Assembly: GCF_902806265.1 (NCBI RefSeq)
Contig: NZ_CADCVZ010000019.1
Coordinates: 1 to 41,826 of the forward strand
Direction of reading: 5' to 3'
DNA length: 41,826 nucleotides
DNA from: an uncultured Sphingomonas sp.
GTDB taxonomy: Bacteria; Pseudomonadota; Alphaproteobacteria; Sphingomonadales; Sphingomonadaceae
Position 1 is the first letter of the stretch. Each line of letters begins with the position of its first letter. The position numbers were made by a program, and so were the translations under genes. The notes under the pieces were generated by a model. It worked only from the letters and a program-made list of their open reading frames with translations, had not been told where the DNA came from and searched no databases. Shown piece by piece: positions 8,542 to 16,639 of the stretch.

Positions 8542-9320
8542 GCGGCTGGTCCTTTCGCGGGATAGACGGCGCCGCCATGGCTGACCGGCTCGGGGCTGAC
8601 CTGGGCCAGAAACACATCGCTGATCGGTTGCGCAACAAGGTTGAACCCGGCCGAGCGCAGCATGGCCGCGCAGGCGGCGCTGTTGGGCACCCACCAATTG
8701 GTGGGATCGCCGGCCAGGCGGTGCTCGACGAAGTGCATCAACGGCCAGCCCTCGCCTTCGATTGCCTTCACGCCCTCGAAGAACTCGTAATCGGGCTCGG
8801 GCTGCGCATGCTCCGTGGAACCCGCGGTCAACGACTGGAACAGCAGCAAGTCGCCCGCGACATGCTCGCGGATGAGGTCCAGCGCGAGCAGCGGGTGCCG
8901 GAGGTGGTAGAGCACCCCCATGAAGATGACGAGGTCGAACCGCTCGCCGAGCGCGCCGACGTCCCACACTTCGCCCTGGCGGAACTCGACATCGTCGAAG
9001 CCCAGCACCTCGGCTGCGAACCGCGCTTGTTCGAGATAGCGCTCGTCATGGTCGATCCCGAGCACTCGGCTTGCGCCCCGCCGCTTCATGTCGAAGCTGT
9101 AGAAGCCGGCGTTGCAGCCGATATCGAGCACGCTCTTGCCGGAGAGATCCTCCGGCACGACGCTGGCAAAGCGGCGGAACTTGCCCGCGGGATAGTCGAA
9201 CAGGAAGTGATCGGGCGCCGTCCGCACGCCCTTGAGATCCAAGTCGTGAAACCAAGGGGCGAGTTCTTTCACCCGCTGCTCGACCGCCCCCCGATCCGAA
9301 GCTTGGCTCGCCGCTAGCAT
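8538..9320 (-). CDS. SAM-dependent class I methyltransferase (CmoB/DUF1698-like)
   Basis: Probable small-molecule or glycan methyltransferase of 260 aa. The SAM-binding glycine loop is SVLDIGCNAGFYSF (about 63-76), followed by the acidic residue of motif II in VLGIDHDERYLEQAR and by FDLVIFMGVLYHLRHPL. The N-terminal WFHDLDLKGVRT and the WWVPN segment near the C-terminus are as in the CmoB/DUF1698 group, but the context argues for glycoconjugate modification rather than tRNA modification. The start is ATG 9320, overlapping the phosphatase stop by one base (TGATG); a TTG at 9323 is the alternative. Its stop overlaps the glycosidase start. The acceptor is unknown. Confidence 0.92.
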   Translation of the reverse strand: MLAASQASDRGAVEQRVKELAPWFHDLDLKGVRTAPDHFLFDYPAGKFRRFASVVPEDLSGKSVLDIGCNAGFYSFDMKRRGASRVLGIDHDERYLEQARFAAEVLGFDDVEFRQGEVWDVGALGERFDLVIFMGVLYHLRHPLLALDLIREHVAGDLLLFQSLTAGSTEHAQPEPDYEFFEGVKAIEGEGWPLMHFVEHRLAGDPTNWWVPNSAACAAMLRSAGFNLVAQPISDVFLAQVSPEPVSHGGAVYPAKGPAA

Positions 9321-9895
9321 CAAGCGGCCGCCTTCCGGCGAGCACCGACGGCCAGTCTCGCAACGGACGCCGGCTCAGCCTCGAAACTCAGTATGTCGTC
9401 GAGTGAGCGTCCGTGCTCGCGGCACAGCAGCGCGCGGATGATGTCGCAATGGGTGACCAGCACCACCGTCTGTTGAGGGTGGCGTTGTCCGACCTCATCG
9501 ACGAAGGCGGCCGCGCGATCCCGGGCCTCGGCCATGCTTTCCCCGTCCGGGCAACGGGCTAGCGAGCGCCGGCTGTTCCAGTGGTCCCACTCGGGCCGGC
9601 CGTCCAATTCCTCGAAGCTCCGGCCGGTCCATGCACCGAAGTCGATTTCGTCGAGCGGTTCAGCAACGATCACCGGCCGGCTGTGGACGGCTGCAATCGC
9701 TTCGGCCGTTTGCCGCGTGCGTAGCCGCGGGCTGGCGTACACCGCTGCCACCGCTTCATCCGAGAGCTCCGTCGCGAGCGCGTCGGCCTGACGCGATCCC
9801 TCCTGCGTCAAGCCGCCGTCGGACCCGCGTCCGGTCAGCCGGTGCCCGAAGTCGGCGTGCGCGGCATGCCGCACAAGCAAGATGGTTGCCGCCAG
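9320..9895 (-). CDS. Histidine phosphatase family protein, probable CTG start
   Basis: Phosphoglycerate-mutase-like phosphatase of about 191 aa. The catalytic motif is ILLVRHAAHADFGH (R9, H10 from the proposed start). Other landmarks are ASPRLRTRQTAEAI, the acid region EIDFGAWTGRSFEEL and the second catalytic histidine in VVLVTHCDIIRALL. The conserved first strand begins just after a CTG at 9895 that has AGGGAGG (9901-9907) five bases upstream. There is no in-frame ATG, GTG or TTG between that site and the conserved domain, so CTG is the best start. TTG 9880 would cut into the first strand, and starts further upstream add only unconserved sequence. It is the first gene of the leftward operon. 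Dephosphorylating inositol phosphate or a glycosyl phosphate would fit, but this is inference. Confidence 0.85.
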   Translation of the reverse strand: MAATILLVRHAAHADFGHRLTGRGSDGGLTQEGSRQADALATELSDEAVAAVYASPRLRTRQTAEAIAAVHSRPVIVAEPLDEIDFGAWTGRSFEELDGRPEWDHWNSRRSLARCPDGESMAEARDRAAAFVDEVGQRHPQQTVVLVTHCDIIRALLCREHGRSLDDILSFEAEPASVARLAVGARRKAAA

Positions 9896-9932
9896 TGGTG
9901 CCTCCCTGTTCGCCGTCCCAACAGGGGCTTGT

Positions 9933-9990
9933 AAGCTTTGTTCCCGCGGGCGCAAGCTTTGTTCCCTTGCGCGCGGCGGCAAACGGGAAC
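9933..9990. promoter_or_regulatory. Divergent promoter region with direct repeats and GGGAACA elements
   Basis: The 170 bases between the two divergent operons hold a perfect 13-base direct repeat, AAGCTTTGTTCCC, at 9933-9945 and 9954-9966, start-to-start 21 bases (two helical turns). Read on the minus strand each copy begins GGGAACA, and a third GGGAACA lies on the plus strand at 9985-9991. On the minus strand GGAAC (9944-9940), 16 bases and TGTT (9923-9920) resemble the alphaproteobacterial EcfG pattern GGAAC-N16/17-CGTT with one mismatch. On the plus strand GGAAC (9986-9990), 16 bases and CATT (10007-10010) do the same. Either a tandem operator or a pair of ECF-sigma-like promoters is possible. 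Confidence 0.5.
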
Positions 9991-10065
9991 ATAGATGAAG
10001 AAGGATCATTATGCGGCGGCAACGATTATCGGCAGAAATCGGCCGCGGCAACAGGGGGCAAACAA

Positions 10066-11181
10066 TTGAGCGAAACCGTTCTGATCACGGGGGGAGCGGG
10101 CTTTATCGGACGGTTCGTCTGTGACGAATTGCTCCGTCGCGGTCACAAGGTGCGCGTGCTCGACAGCCTGATCGAGCAGGTGCACGGCGATGTGGAGCGG
10201 CCCGAGGGATTGGCCGCCGATGTTGAACTGATCCGCGCCGACGTCCGCAACGGCGATGCGGTCACCAAGGCACTCAAGGGCGTGGACAGCGTCATTCACC
10301 TGGCGGCAGAGGTCGGCGTCGGCCAGTCGATGTACGCGGTGGAGCGCTACACCAGCGTCAACGATGTCGGCACCGCGGTCCTGACCGAGAAGCTGATCGA
10401 CAATCCCGTGCGCCGGATCGTCACCGCCTCCTCCATGAGCATCTACGGCGAGGGGCTGTACCGGGACCAGGACGGCGACTTCGTTCAGGACGCGGAGCGC
10501 GGCGCTCGTACGTCTGACAACCAGAGCTGGGACCCGCTCGACAGACAGGGCCGTCCGCTGACCCCGGTCGCCACGCCCGAGTGGAAGCAGCCCAGCCTCG
10601 CCTCCATCTACGCGCTCGGCAAATATGTGCAGGAGCGCACCACCATGATCATGGCGGGCGCCTACGGCATGGAAGGCGTGTGCCTGCGCCTGTTCAACGT
10701 CTACGGCCCGGGCCAGGCGCTCTCCAATCCTTATACCGGCGTGCTGGCGATCTTCTCCTCGCGGCTGCTCAACGGGCAGAAACCGGTGATCTTCGAGGAC
10801 GGCGGACAGCGCCGCGACTTCGTCTACGTCGGCGACGTCGCCCGTGCCTTCGCCGACGCGCTGGAGCTGCCGCAGGCGGCGGGCGGCGTGTTCAACATCG
10901 GCTCGGGCCAGGACCGCTCCGTCACGCAAGTGGCGCAGAGCCTCGCCCGGGCGATGAACCGCAACGACCTCGCACCGGAGATCGTCGGCAAGACCCGCGT
11001 CGGCGACATCCGCCACTGCTTCTGTGACACCTCGCTGGCCGCGGACCGCCTTGGCTTCCGCGCCACCAAGGACTTTGAGGAAGGCTTGGCGGAGCTCGCC
11101 GGCTGGGTCGCGGAGCAGGAAGCGGTGGACCGCGTCGACCAGGCCAAGGCCGAGCTCGAACAGCGCGGGTTGGTCGCGTGA
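10066..11181 (+). CDS. NAD-dependent epimerase/dehydratase (extended SDR)
   Basis: Sugar-nucleotide-modifying enzyme of the extended short-chain dehydrogenase family, 371 aa. It has the Rossmann motif GGAGFIG (9-15), IHLAAEVGVGQSMY, the serine stretch TASSMSIYGEG and the active-site YALGK (Y182, K186). An insertion of roughly 45 residues separates the serine strand from the tyrosine and includes WDPLDRQGRPLTPV. LRLFNVYGPGQ and RRDFVYVGDVARAF are standard for the family. The start is TTG 10066, with AGGGGG eight bases before it. The open frame extends about 435 bases further upstream, but that part is antisense to the phosphatase gene and the promoter. First gene of the rightward operon. The precise substrate (UDP-, GDP- or dTDP-sugar) cannot be told. 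Confidence 0.92.
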   Translation: MSETVLITGGAGFIGRFVCDELLRRGHKVRVLDSLIEQVHGDVERPEGLAADVELIRADVRNGDAVTKALKGVDSVIHLAAEVGVGQSMYAVERYTSVNDVGTAVLTEKLIDNPVRRIVTASSMSIYGEGLYRDQDGDFVQDAERGARTSDNQSWDPLDRQGRPLTPVATPEWKQPSLASIYALGKYVQERTTMIMAGAYGMEGVCLRLFNVYGPGQALSNPYTGVLAIFSSRLLNGQKPVIFEDGGQRRDFVYVGDVARAFADALELPQAAGGVFNIGSGQDRSVTQVAQSLARAMNRNDLAPEIVGKTRVGDIRHCFCDTSLAADRLGFRATKDFEEGLAELAGWVAEQEAVDRVDQAKAELEQRGLVA

Positions 11182-12257
11182 GCGGTCCGGCCGTTATCGG
11201 CCGCAAGCCGGTGCTGGTGACCGGAGGCGCCGGCTTCATCGGCTCCAACGTCGCCAACCGGCTGGCGGGCGAGGGCCGCGACGTGCTGGTCTACGACGCG
11301 CTGTCGCGCCCGGGGGTCGAGCGCAACCTCCAATGGCTTCAATCGCGCCACGGCGAGCGCATCAGCTTTGTTCGCGGCGACGTGCGCGACGAGGACAGCC
11401 TTGCGGCGGCGGCGCGACAAAGCGAAGCGGTGTTCCACATGGCCGCGCAGGTCGCGGTCACCACCTCCATGGTCGACCCGCGGGAGGACTTCGACATCAA
11501 TGTGCGGGGCACGCTGCACCTGCTCGACGCGCTGCGCTTATCCGGGCGGCGGGTGCCGCTTATCTTCGCGTCCACCAACAAGGTCTACGGCGACCTTGCC
11601 GACCTCGATTTCGAACTCGATGGCGGAGCTTACCGGCCAGTCGACGCAGCCGTCCGGGAGCACGGCATTTCGGAAGCGCAGCCGCTCGACTTCCACACCC
11701 CCTACGGCTGCTCCAAGGGCGGGGCCGACCAGTACGTGCTCGACTACGCCCGCAGCTTCGACCTGCCGACCGCGGTCATCCGCATGAGCTGCATATACGG
11801 CGAGCGGCAGATGGGCACGGAGGACCAGGGCTGGGTCGCCCACTTCCTGATTCGAGCGCTCGAAGGCGAACCGATCACCCTCTACGGCGACGGCTACCAG
11901 GTCCGCGACATCATGGACGTGCGCGATGCCGTTGACGCCTACATGGCTGCATTGAAGCAGATCGACCGGATCAGTGGCCGTGTGTTCAACCTCGGCGGCG
12001 GTCCGCGAAACACCGTCTCCCTGCGCCAGATCGTCGCCCACATCGGCGAGGTCACGGGCCGCCGGCCTGACGTTCGCTTCGCCGACTGGCGCGCCGGCGA
12101 CCAGCGTTACTTCGTGGCCGACACGCGGCTGATCCGCTCCACGCTGGGCCTTGCCGAAGCGCGCGGATGGCAGGAGGGCGTGGCCGATCTCGCCGGGTGG
12201 CTTGCCGAAGAGCGCGACCTGCGCGACGCCCCGATGCCCCTCAAGGTCCGCGCGTGA
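11178..12257 (+). CDS. NAD-dependent sugar-nucleotide epimerase, CDP-paratose/tyvelose epimerase-like
   Basis: Second extended SDR of the operon, 359 aa. Motifs are GGAGFIG (16-22), HMAAQVAVTTSM, FASTNKVYGDL and TPYGCSKGGADQY with Y176 and K180. The STNKVYG and TPYGCSKGAADQY-like strings are typical of the CDP-paratose 2-epimerase (RfbE) branch. The real substrate may differ, because many proteins in this branch are unassigned. The start is GTG 11178, overlapping the previous stop as GTGA. It shares only the fold with the two other epimerase-type proteins of the cluster, so it is not a recent duplicate. Confidence 0.9.
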   Translation: MSGPAVIGRKPVLVTGGAGFIGSNVANRLAGEGRDVLVYDALSRPGVERNLQWLQSRHGERISFVRGDVRDEDSLAAAARQSEAVFHMAAQVAVTTSMVDPREDFDINVRGTLHLLDALRLSGRRVPLIFASTNKVYGDLADLDFELDGGAYRPVDAAVREHGISEAQPLDFHTPYGCSKGGADQYVLDYARSFDLPTAVIRMSCIYGERQMGTEDQGWVAHFLIRALEGEPITLYGDGYQVRDIMDVRDAVDAYMAALKQIDRISGRVFNLGGGPRNTVSLRQIVAHIGEVTGRRPDVRFADWRAGDQRYFVADTRLIRSTLGLAEARGWQEGVADLAGWLAEERDLRDAPMPLKVRA

Positions 12258-13354
12258 CCCCTCGCTTGCACCTCTTCCTCACGACGGACGCTGTTGGCGG
12301 GGTGTGGACCTATTCGGTCGAGCTCGCCGCCGCGCTTGCGGCCGAGAACGACGTCGCCGTCACGCTGGCGGTGCTCGGTCCGCCGGCCAGCGCCGAACAG
12401 GTTGAGCGCGCCGCTGCGATCCCGGGGTTGCGGTTGGTCCACGCGGAACTGCCGCTCGATTGGACGGCGGAAAGCGAGCTCGAGCTCCGGGCCACCTCTG
12501 CTGCCCTCGCGAGCTTGGCGGAGCGGGCTGAAGCCGACGTGGTGCAGCTCCACGCTCCCGCTATTGCCGTTGCCGCCTTCCCGGCGCCGGTGATCAGCGT
12601 GGTGCACAGCTGCGTCGCTACCTGGTGGGCGGCCGTGCGCGGAACCGAGCTGCCTGCCGACTTCGCATGGCGCACGGAGCTCGCCCGCGAGGGGATGGAG
12701 CGTTCGGACCTGGTCGTCGCGCCGACCCGCGCCTTTGCCGAGGTCGTGCAGCGGGTGTACGCTCTCGAGCAGCCGCCGGCCGCAGTCCACAACGGCCGGT
12801 CGCCCCTGCCCATGCCGTCGCTCGCCCGCTCGGAGCGCGCTTTCACGGCCGGCCGCCTATGGGACGAGGGGAAGAACGCGGCGGCGTTCGACCGCGCTGC
12901 GGCGCTTGCCGCGACCCCGTTCCGCGCGGCAGGCCCCCTCGCCGGTCCGAACGGAGCGTCAACGCGCTTGCTGTATGCGGAGGCGCTCGGCTCACTGCCC
13001 GAGGAGCGGCTGGCGGAGGAGTTCGCAGCGCAGCCAATCTTCGTTTCCGCCGCCCTCTACGAACCGTTCGGCCTGTCGGTGCTCGAAGCCGCGCAGGCCG
13101 GCTGTGCCCTGGTCCTGTCCGATCTTCCCACCTTTCGGGAGCTATGGAGCGGCGCCACCCTGTTCGTGAATCCGCGGGACGAACAGGCGATCGCGGCCAC
13201 GGTCGACCAGCTTGCGGCGCAGCCGGGCGAGCGCGAGCGCCTCGGCGCTGCGGCGCGCGAGCGTTCGGCACAGTTCACCTCGGAGGCCAACGCCCGCACC
13301 ATGCTCACGCACTATCGTAGCTTGTCCGAACGGCCGCAAAGGGCAGCGGCGTGA
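12254..13354 (+). CDS. Glycosyltransferase, GT4 type (GT-B fold)
   Basis: Retaining GT-B glycosyltransferase of about 366 aa. The N-terminus has the glycine-rich first loop LFLTTDAVGGVWTYSVELA; the middle includes VVQLHAPAIAV and VISVVHSCVATWW. The C-terminal nucleotide-sugar domain has RLWDEGKN and the EX7E motif in YEPFGLSVLEAAQAGCALV. The start is GTG 12254, overlapping the epimerase stop by four bases; an ORF from 12167 would be longer but its first part is the other gene in another frame. The region between RLWDEGKN and the EX7E motif is somewhat short for GT4. Donor and acceptor are not evident. Confidence 0.9.
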   Translation: MTPRLHLFLTTDAVGGVWTYSVELAAALAAENDVAVTLAVLGPPASAEQVERAAAIPGLRLVHAELPLDWTAESELELRATSAALASLAERAEADVVQLHAPAIAVAAFPAPVISVVHSCVATWWAAVRGTELPADFAWRTELAREGMERSDLVVAPTRAFAEVVQRVYALEQPPAAVHNGRSPLPMPSLARSERAFTAGRLWDEGKNAAAFDRAAALAATPFRAAGPLAGPNGASTRLLYAEALGSLPEERLAEEFAAQPIFVSAALYEPFGLSVLEAAQAGCALVLSDLPTFRELWSGATLFVNPRDEQAIAATVDQLAAQPGERERLGAAARERSAQFTSEANARTMLTHYRSLSERPQRAAA

Positions 13355-14454
13355 AGATCGTCTACTTCTCTCACTCGCTGCGAAGCTGCTGGAACCACGG
13401 CAACGCCCACTTCCTCCGCGGCGTGCTGCGCGAGCTGCAGGCGCGCGGACATGAGGTGACCACGCTTGAGCCCGAGGGCGCCTGGAGCCTCCAGAACCTG
13501 CTGGCGGACTCCGGCGAGGCAGGGCTCGACGCATGGCAGCAGGCCTATCCCGACCTCCACGCCACCATCTACCGCGTCGGGGATAGGCCTGAGGCCCTGG
13601 TCGAAGGTGCCGACCTGGTCATCGTGCATGAATGGAACGAGCCCGCGCTGGTCGCCGATATCGGGCGGCTCCGCACCGCCGGCGCGTCCTTCACCCTGCT
13701 GTTCCACGACACCCATCACCGCGCCGTCAGCGACCCGCAAGCGATCCGCGCCTTCGACCTCAGCGGCTACGACGGCGTGCTCGCCTTCGGCGAAACGCTG
13801 AGCGAGGTCTATTGCCGCTGGGGATGGAGCGGCCGCGTCTGGACTTGGCACGAGGCGGCCGACACCCGCCTGTTCCACCCGCCCGCCATCGAGGGCGAGC
13901 GCTCGGGCTTGGTCTGGATCGGCAACTGGGGCGACGGCGAGCGCTCGGTTGAGCTCGAAGGATATCTGCTCCGTCCGGCGCAGGCGGCCGACCTGCCCCT
14001 CGACATCTACGGCGTGCGCTACCCGGTGGACGCCCTGGCCACGCTGGAGCGCTACGGGGTCGATTATCGCGGCTGGCTGCCCAATGCTCGTGCGCCCGAG
14101 GTGTTTGGCCGCCACCTTGCCACCGTTCATGTTCCTCGTCGCTTCTACACGACCCTGCTGCCCGGCATCCCGACCATCCGCGTCTTCGAGGCACTAGCCT
14201 GCGGGATCCCGCTGGTGTCGGCTCCCTGGGACGATTGCGAAGGCCTGTTCACGCCGGGCGAGGACTATCTGGTTGCCGCAGATGGCGAGGCAATGACCCG
14301 GCACTTGCGAGCGCTCGCCAACGATCCCGAACTGCGCCGCAGCCTTGCCGAGCGGGGCCTCGCCACCATTCGCGCCCGCCATAGCTGTGCGCATCGCGTC
14401 GACGAGCTGCTGGGGATCGTGGCGCAGCTCAGCCCTGAAAAGGTCGCCGCATGA
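13351..14454 (+). CDS. CgeB-like glycosyltransferase, copy 1
   Basis: First of three tandem proteins of the CgeB (spore maturation protein)-like GT-B group, 367 aa. The start MKIVYFSHSLRSCWNHGNAH, a middle DTHHRAVSDPQAI and VWTWHEAADTRLF, and the C-terminal sugar-donor part TIRVFEALACGIPLVSAPW are characteristic. It starts at GTG 13351, overlapping the GT4 stop. It is clearly related to the next two genes in length, N-terminal strand and C-terminal RVFEA motif, but is diverged well beyond a recent duplication. It probably transfers one sugar of an oligosaccharide built by this operon. Confidence 0.9.
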   Translation: MKIVYFSHSLRSCWNHGNAHFLRGVLRELQARGHEVTTLEPEGAWSLQNLLADSGEAGLDAWQQAYPDLHATIYRVGDRPEALVEGADLVIVHEWNEPALVADIGRLRTAGASFTLLFHDTHHRAVSDPQAIRAFDLSGYDGVLAFGETLSEVYCRWGWSGRVWTWHEAADTRLFHPPAIEGERSGLVWIGNWGDGERSVELEGYLLRPAQAADLPLDIYGVRYPVDALATLERYGVDYRGWLPNARAPEVFGRHLATVHVPRRFYTTLLPGIPTIRVFEALACGIPLVSAPWDDCEGLFTPGEDYLVAADGEAMTRHLRALANDPELRRSLAERGLATIRARHSCAHRVDELLGIVAQLSPEKVAA

Positions 14455-15545
14455 AGATCGCCTTCTACGGTTCCAGCCTGCTGTCCTCCTACTGGAACGG
14501 TGCCGCGACCTATTACCGCGGCATCCTCAGCCAGCTGGCGGCCCGCGGCTACGACATCACCTTCTACGAGCCGGACGCGTTCGACCGGCAGCAGCACCGC
14601 GACATCGACCCGCCGTCCTATGCCCGCGTCGTGGTGTATCCGGCGACGATCGATGCCGCCCGCAACGTCCTTGCCGAGGCGGGCGGAGCCGACATCGTGG
14701 TCAAGGCGAGTGGTGTCGGCGTGTTCGACGACGAGCTGCTCGAAGGCGTGCTGAACCAGGCTGCCCCCCGAGCACTGAAGCTTTACTGGGACGTGGATGC
14801 CGCGGCGACGCTGGAGGAGATCGGCGCGCTTCCCAATCATCCGCTCCGCCGCCGGCTGCCCGAGTTCGACCTGGTGCTGACCTACGGCGGCGGGCCGCCG
14901 GTGGTGAACAGCTACACCAGGCTGGGCGCGCGCCGCTGCGTGCCCATCTACAACGCGCTCGATCCCGCGACGCACCACCCGGTGGTGGCCGATGCGCGCT
15001 TTGGGGCCGACCTATCCTTCCTGGCCAACCGCCTGCCCGATCGCGAGGCACGGGTGGAGGAGTTCTTCCTCCGCGCCGCGGCCGCCTCGCCCGACAAGCA
15101 GTTTCTGCTCGGCGGCAATGGGTGGGAGACCAAGGCCATGCCCGCCAACGTTCGAGCGCTCGGCCATGTCGGCACCCGCGACCACAATGCGTTCAATTGC
15201 ACGCCGACCGCGGTGCTCAACGTCGCCCGCGACAGCATGGCCAACATCGGCTTCTCGCCCGCCACCCGGGTGTTCGAAGCTGCCGGCGCCGCCGCCTGCC
15301 TGATTACCGACGCCTGGAAGGGAATAGAATTGTTCCTCAAGCCCGAGGTGGAGGTGCTGGTCGCCCGCGACGGCCAGGACGTGGCGGAGCAGCTCCGCAC
15401 GCTGACGCCGGAGCGCGCCCGCGCCATCGGTAAGGCCGCCCTCGCCCGGGTGCTGCGCGAGCATACCTACGCCCAGCGCGCCGTGCAGGCCGACCAGGTG
15501 CTGCGCGAGGAAGTGGCCGCCAAGCGCGAACAGGTCGCGGCATGA
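14451..15545 (+). CDS. CgeB-like glycosyltransferase, copy 2
   Basis: Second tandem CgeB-like GT-B protein, 364 aa, beginning MKIAFYGSSLLSSYWNGAAT. Shared landmarks with the third copy include LKLYWDVDAAATL, a donor-side LVLTYGGGPPVVNSY and a C-terminal RVFEAAGAAACLITDAW followed by an EHTYAQRA-type end. The start ATG overlaps the stop of copy 1 as ATGA, and its own stop overlaps the start of copy 3 in the same way. It is more similar to copy 3 than to copy 1 (YGGGP versus FTGGP; LxxYDID/YWDVD). Confidence 0.9.
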   Translation: MKIAFYGSSLLSSYWNGAATYYRGILSQLAARGYDITFYEPDAFDRQQHRDIDPPSYARVVVYPATIDAARNVLAEAGGADIVVKASGVGVFDDELLEGVLNQAAPRALKLYWDVDAAATLEEIGALPNHPLRRRLPEFDLVLTYGGGPPVVNSYTRLGARRCVPIYNALDPATHHPVVADARFGADLSFLANRLPDREARVEEFFLRAAAASPDKQFLLGGNGWETKAMPANVRALGHVGTRDHNAFNCTPTAVLNVARDSMANIGFSPATRVFEAAGAAACLITDAWKGIELFLKPEVEVLVARDGQDVAEQLRTLTPERARAIGKAALARVLREHTYAQRAVQADQVLREEVAAKREQVAA

Positions 15546-16639
15546 AGCTGGTCGTCCTCGGCCTGTCGCTGTCCTCCTCCTGGGGCAACGGCCACGCGAC
15601 CACCTTCCGCGCGTTGCTGGAGGCGTTCGCCGGGCGGGGCCACGACATTCTGTTCCTGGAGCGCGACGTGCCCTGGTACCGCGGGCAGTGCGACTTGGCA
15701 GACCCGAGCTACTGCCGGCTGGAGTTCTACGGCGACTTGGCCGAACTGGAGCGCTGGCGCGGGGAGATCGCGAGCGCAGACGCCGTGATGGTCGGCTCCT
15801 ACGTTCCGGACGGCGTGGCGGTGGGCCGCTTCGTTCAGGAGGCCGCGGGAGGCACCACCGCCTTCTACGACATCGATACGCCGGTGACCCTGGCCAAGCT
15901 GGAGCGCGGCGATTTCGAATATCTCTCGCCGGAGATCATCCCCGGCTACGACGTGTATCTGAGCTTCACCGGCGGGCCGACGCTGCGCCACATCGAGCAG
16001 CGTTACCGCTCCCCTGCCGCACGGGCACTCTACTGCTCGGTCGACACCGACAGGTACCAGCCGCTTGAGGTGCCCCAGCGCTGGCACCTGTCCTATCTCG
16101 GCACCTACAGCGACGACCGGCAGCCTACCGTCGAGCGGCTGCTCAACGCGGTTGCCCGCGCCCTGCCCGACCGCCGCTTCTGCGTGGCCGGGCCGCAGTA
16201 CCCCGCCGAGATCGAGTGGCCGAGCAACGTCGAGCGGATTGACCATGTCCCGCCCGCCGATCATCCGGCATTCTACGCGGCGAGCCGCTTCGCCCTGAAC
16301 GTCACGCGCGACGAAATGATCGGGGCGGGCTGGTCCCCGTCGGTCCGCTTGTTCGAAGCGGCAGCCTGCGCGACGCCCATCATCTCCGACGTCTGGGCCG
16401 GACTCGACCAGCTGCTGGAGCCTGGGCGCGAGATCATGCTGGCACGGACCACGCAGGACGTCGTCGCCGCGCTGGAGGAGCTTGCGCCCGAGCAGACACA
16501 GGCGATCGGCCGAGCCGCGCGGACACGCGTGCTACAAGAACATACCGCCCGGCACCGGGCGGAAGAGTTGGAACGCTGGTTGACGGAAGCGGCCCGCAGT
16601 AGGCAAGTCGCGCCGAGCAAGGGAAGGTTGTTTGCATGA
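15542..16639 (+). CDS. CgeB-like glycosyltransferase, copy 3
   Basis: Third tandem CgeB-like GT-B protein, 365 aa, beginning MKLVVLGLSLSSSWGNGHAT. It has AFYDIDTPVTLAKLE, YLSFTGGPTLRHIE, RWHLSYLGTYSDDRQP and the donor-domain segment SVRLFEAAACATPIISDVW. Overlaps with both neighbours are the four-base ATGA type. No frameshift or missing block is visible, so all three copies are probably active and act on successive acceptor states or with different donors. Confidence 0.9.
   Translation: MKLVVLGLSLSSSWGNGHATTFRALLEAFAGRGHDILFLERDVPWYRGQCDLADPSYCRLEFYGDLAELERWRGEIASADAVMVGSYVPDGVAVGRFVQEAAGGTTAFYDIDTPVTLAKLERGDFEYLSPEIIPGYDVYLSFTGGPTLRHIEQRYRSPAARALYCSVDTDRYQPLEVPQRWHLSYLGTYSDDRQPTVERLLNAVARALPDRRFCVAGPQYPAEIEWPSNVERIDHVPPADHPAFYAASRFALNVTRDEMIGAGWSPSVRLFEAAACATPIISDVWAGLDQLLEPGREIMLARTTQDVVAALEELAPEQTQAIGRAARTRVLQEHTARHRAEELERWLTEAARSRQVAPSKGRLFA

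Noticed and set aside
8542-8967. Upstream extension of the glycosidase (449-codon frame)
   Set aside because: The added residues are Arg/Pro/Ala-rich and lie within the methyltransferase gene in another frame. It does not supply the missing barrel strands.
9908-9966. Possible LexA (SOS) box from several GTTC words near the divergent promoter
   Set aside because: The alphaproteobacterial LexA box is GTTC-N7-GTTC. Here the GTTC words are 21 or 32 bases apart start to start, so the spacing does not fit.
9631-10065. Long upstream extension of the first rightward epimerase
   Set aside because: This part is antisense to the phosphatase and crosses the promoter. The SDR fold begins right after TTG 10066, which has a ribosome-binding site.
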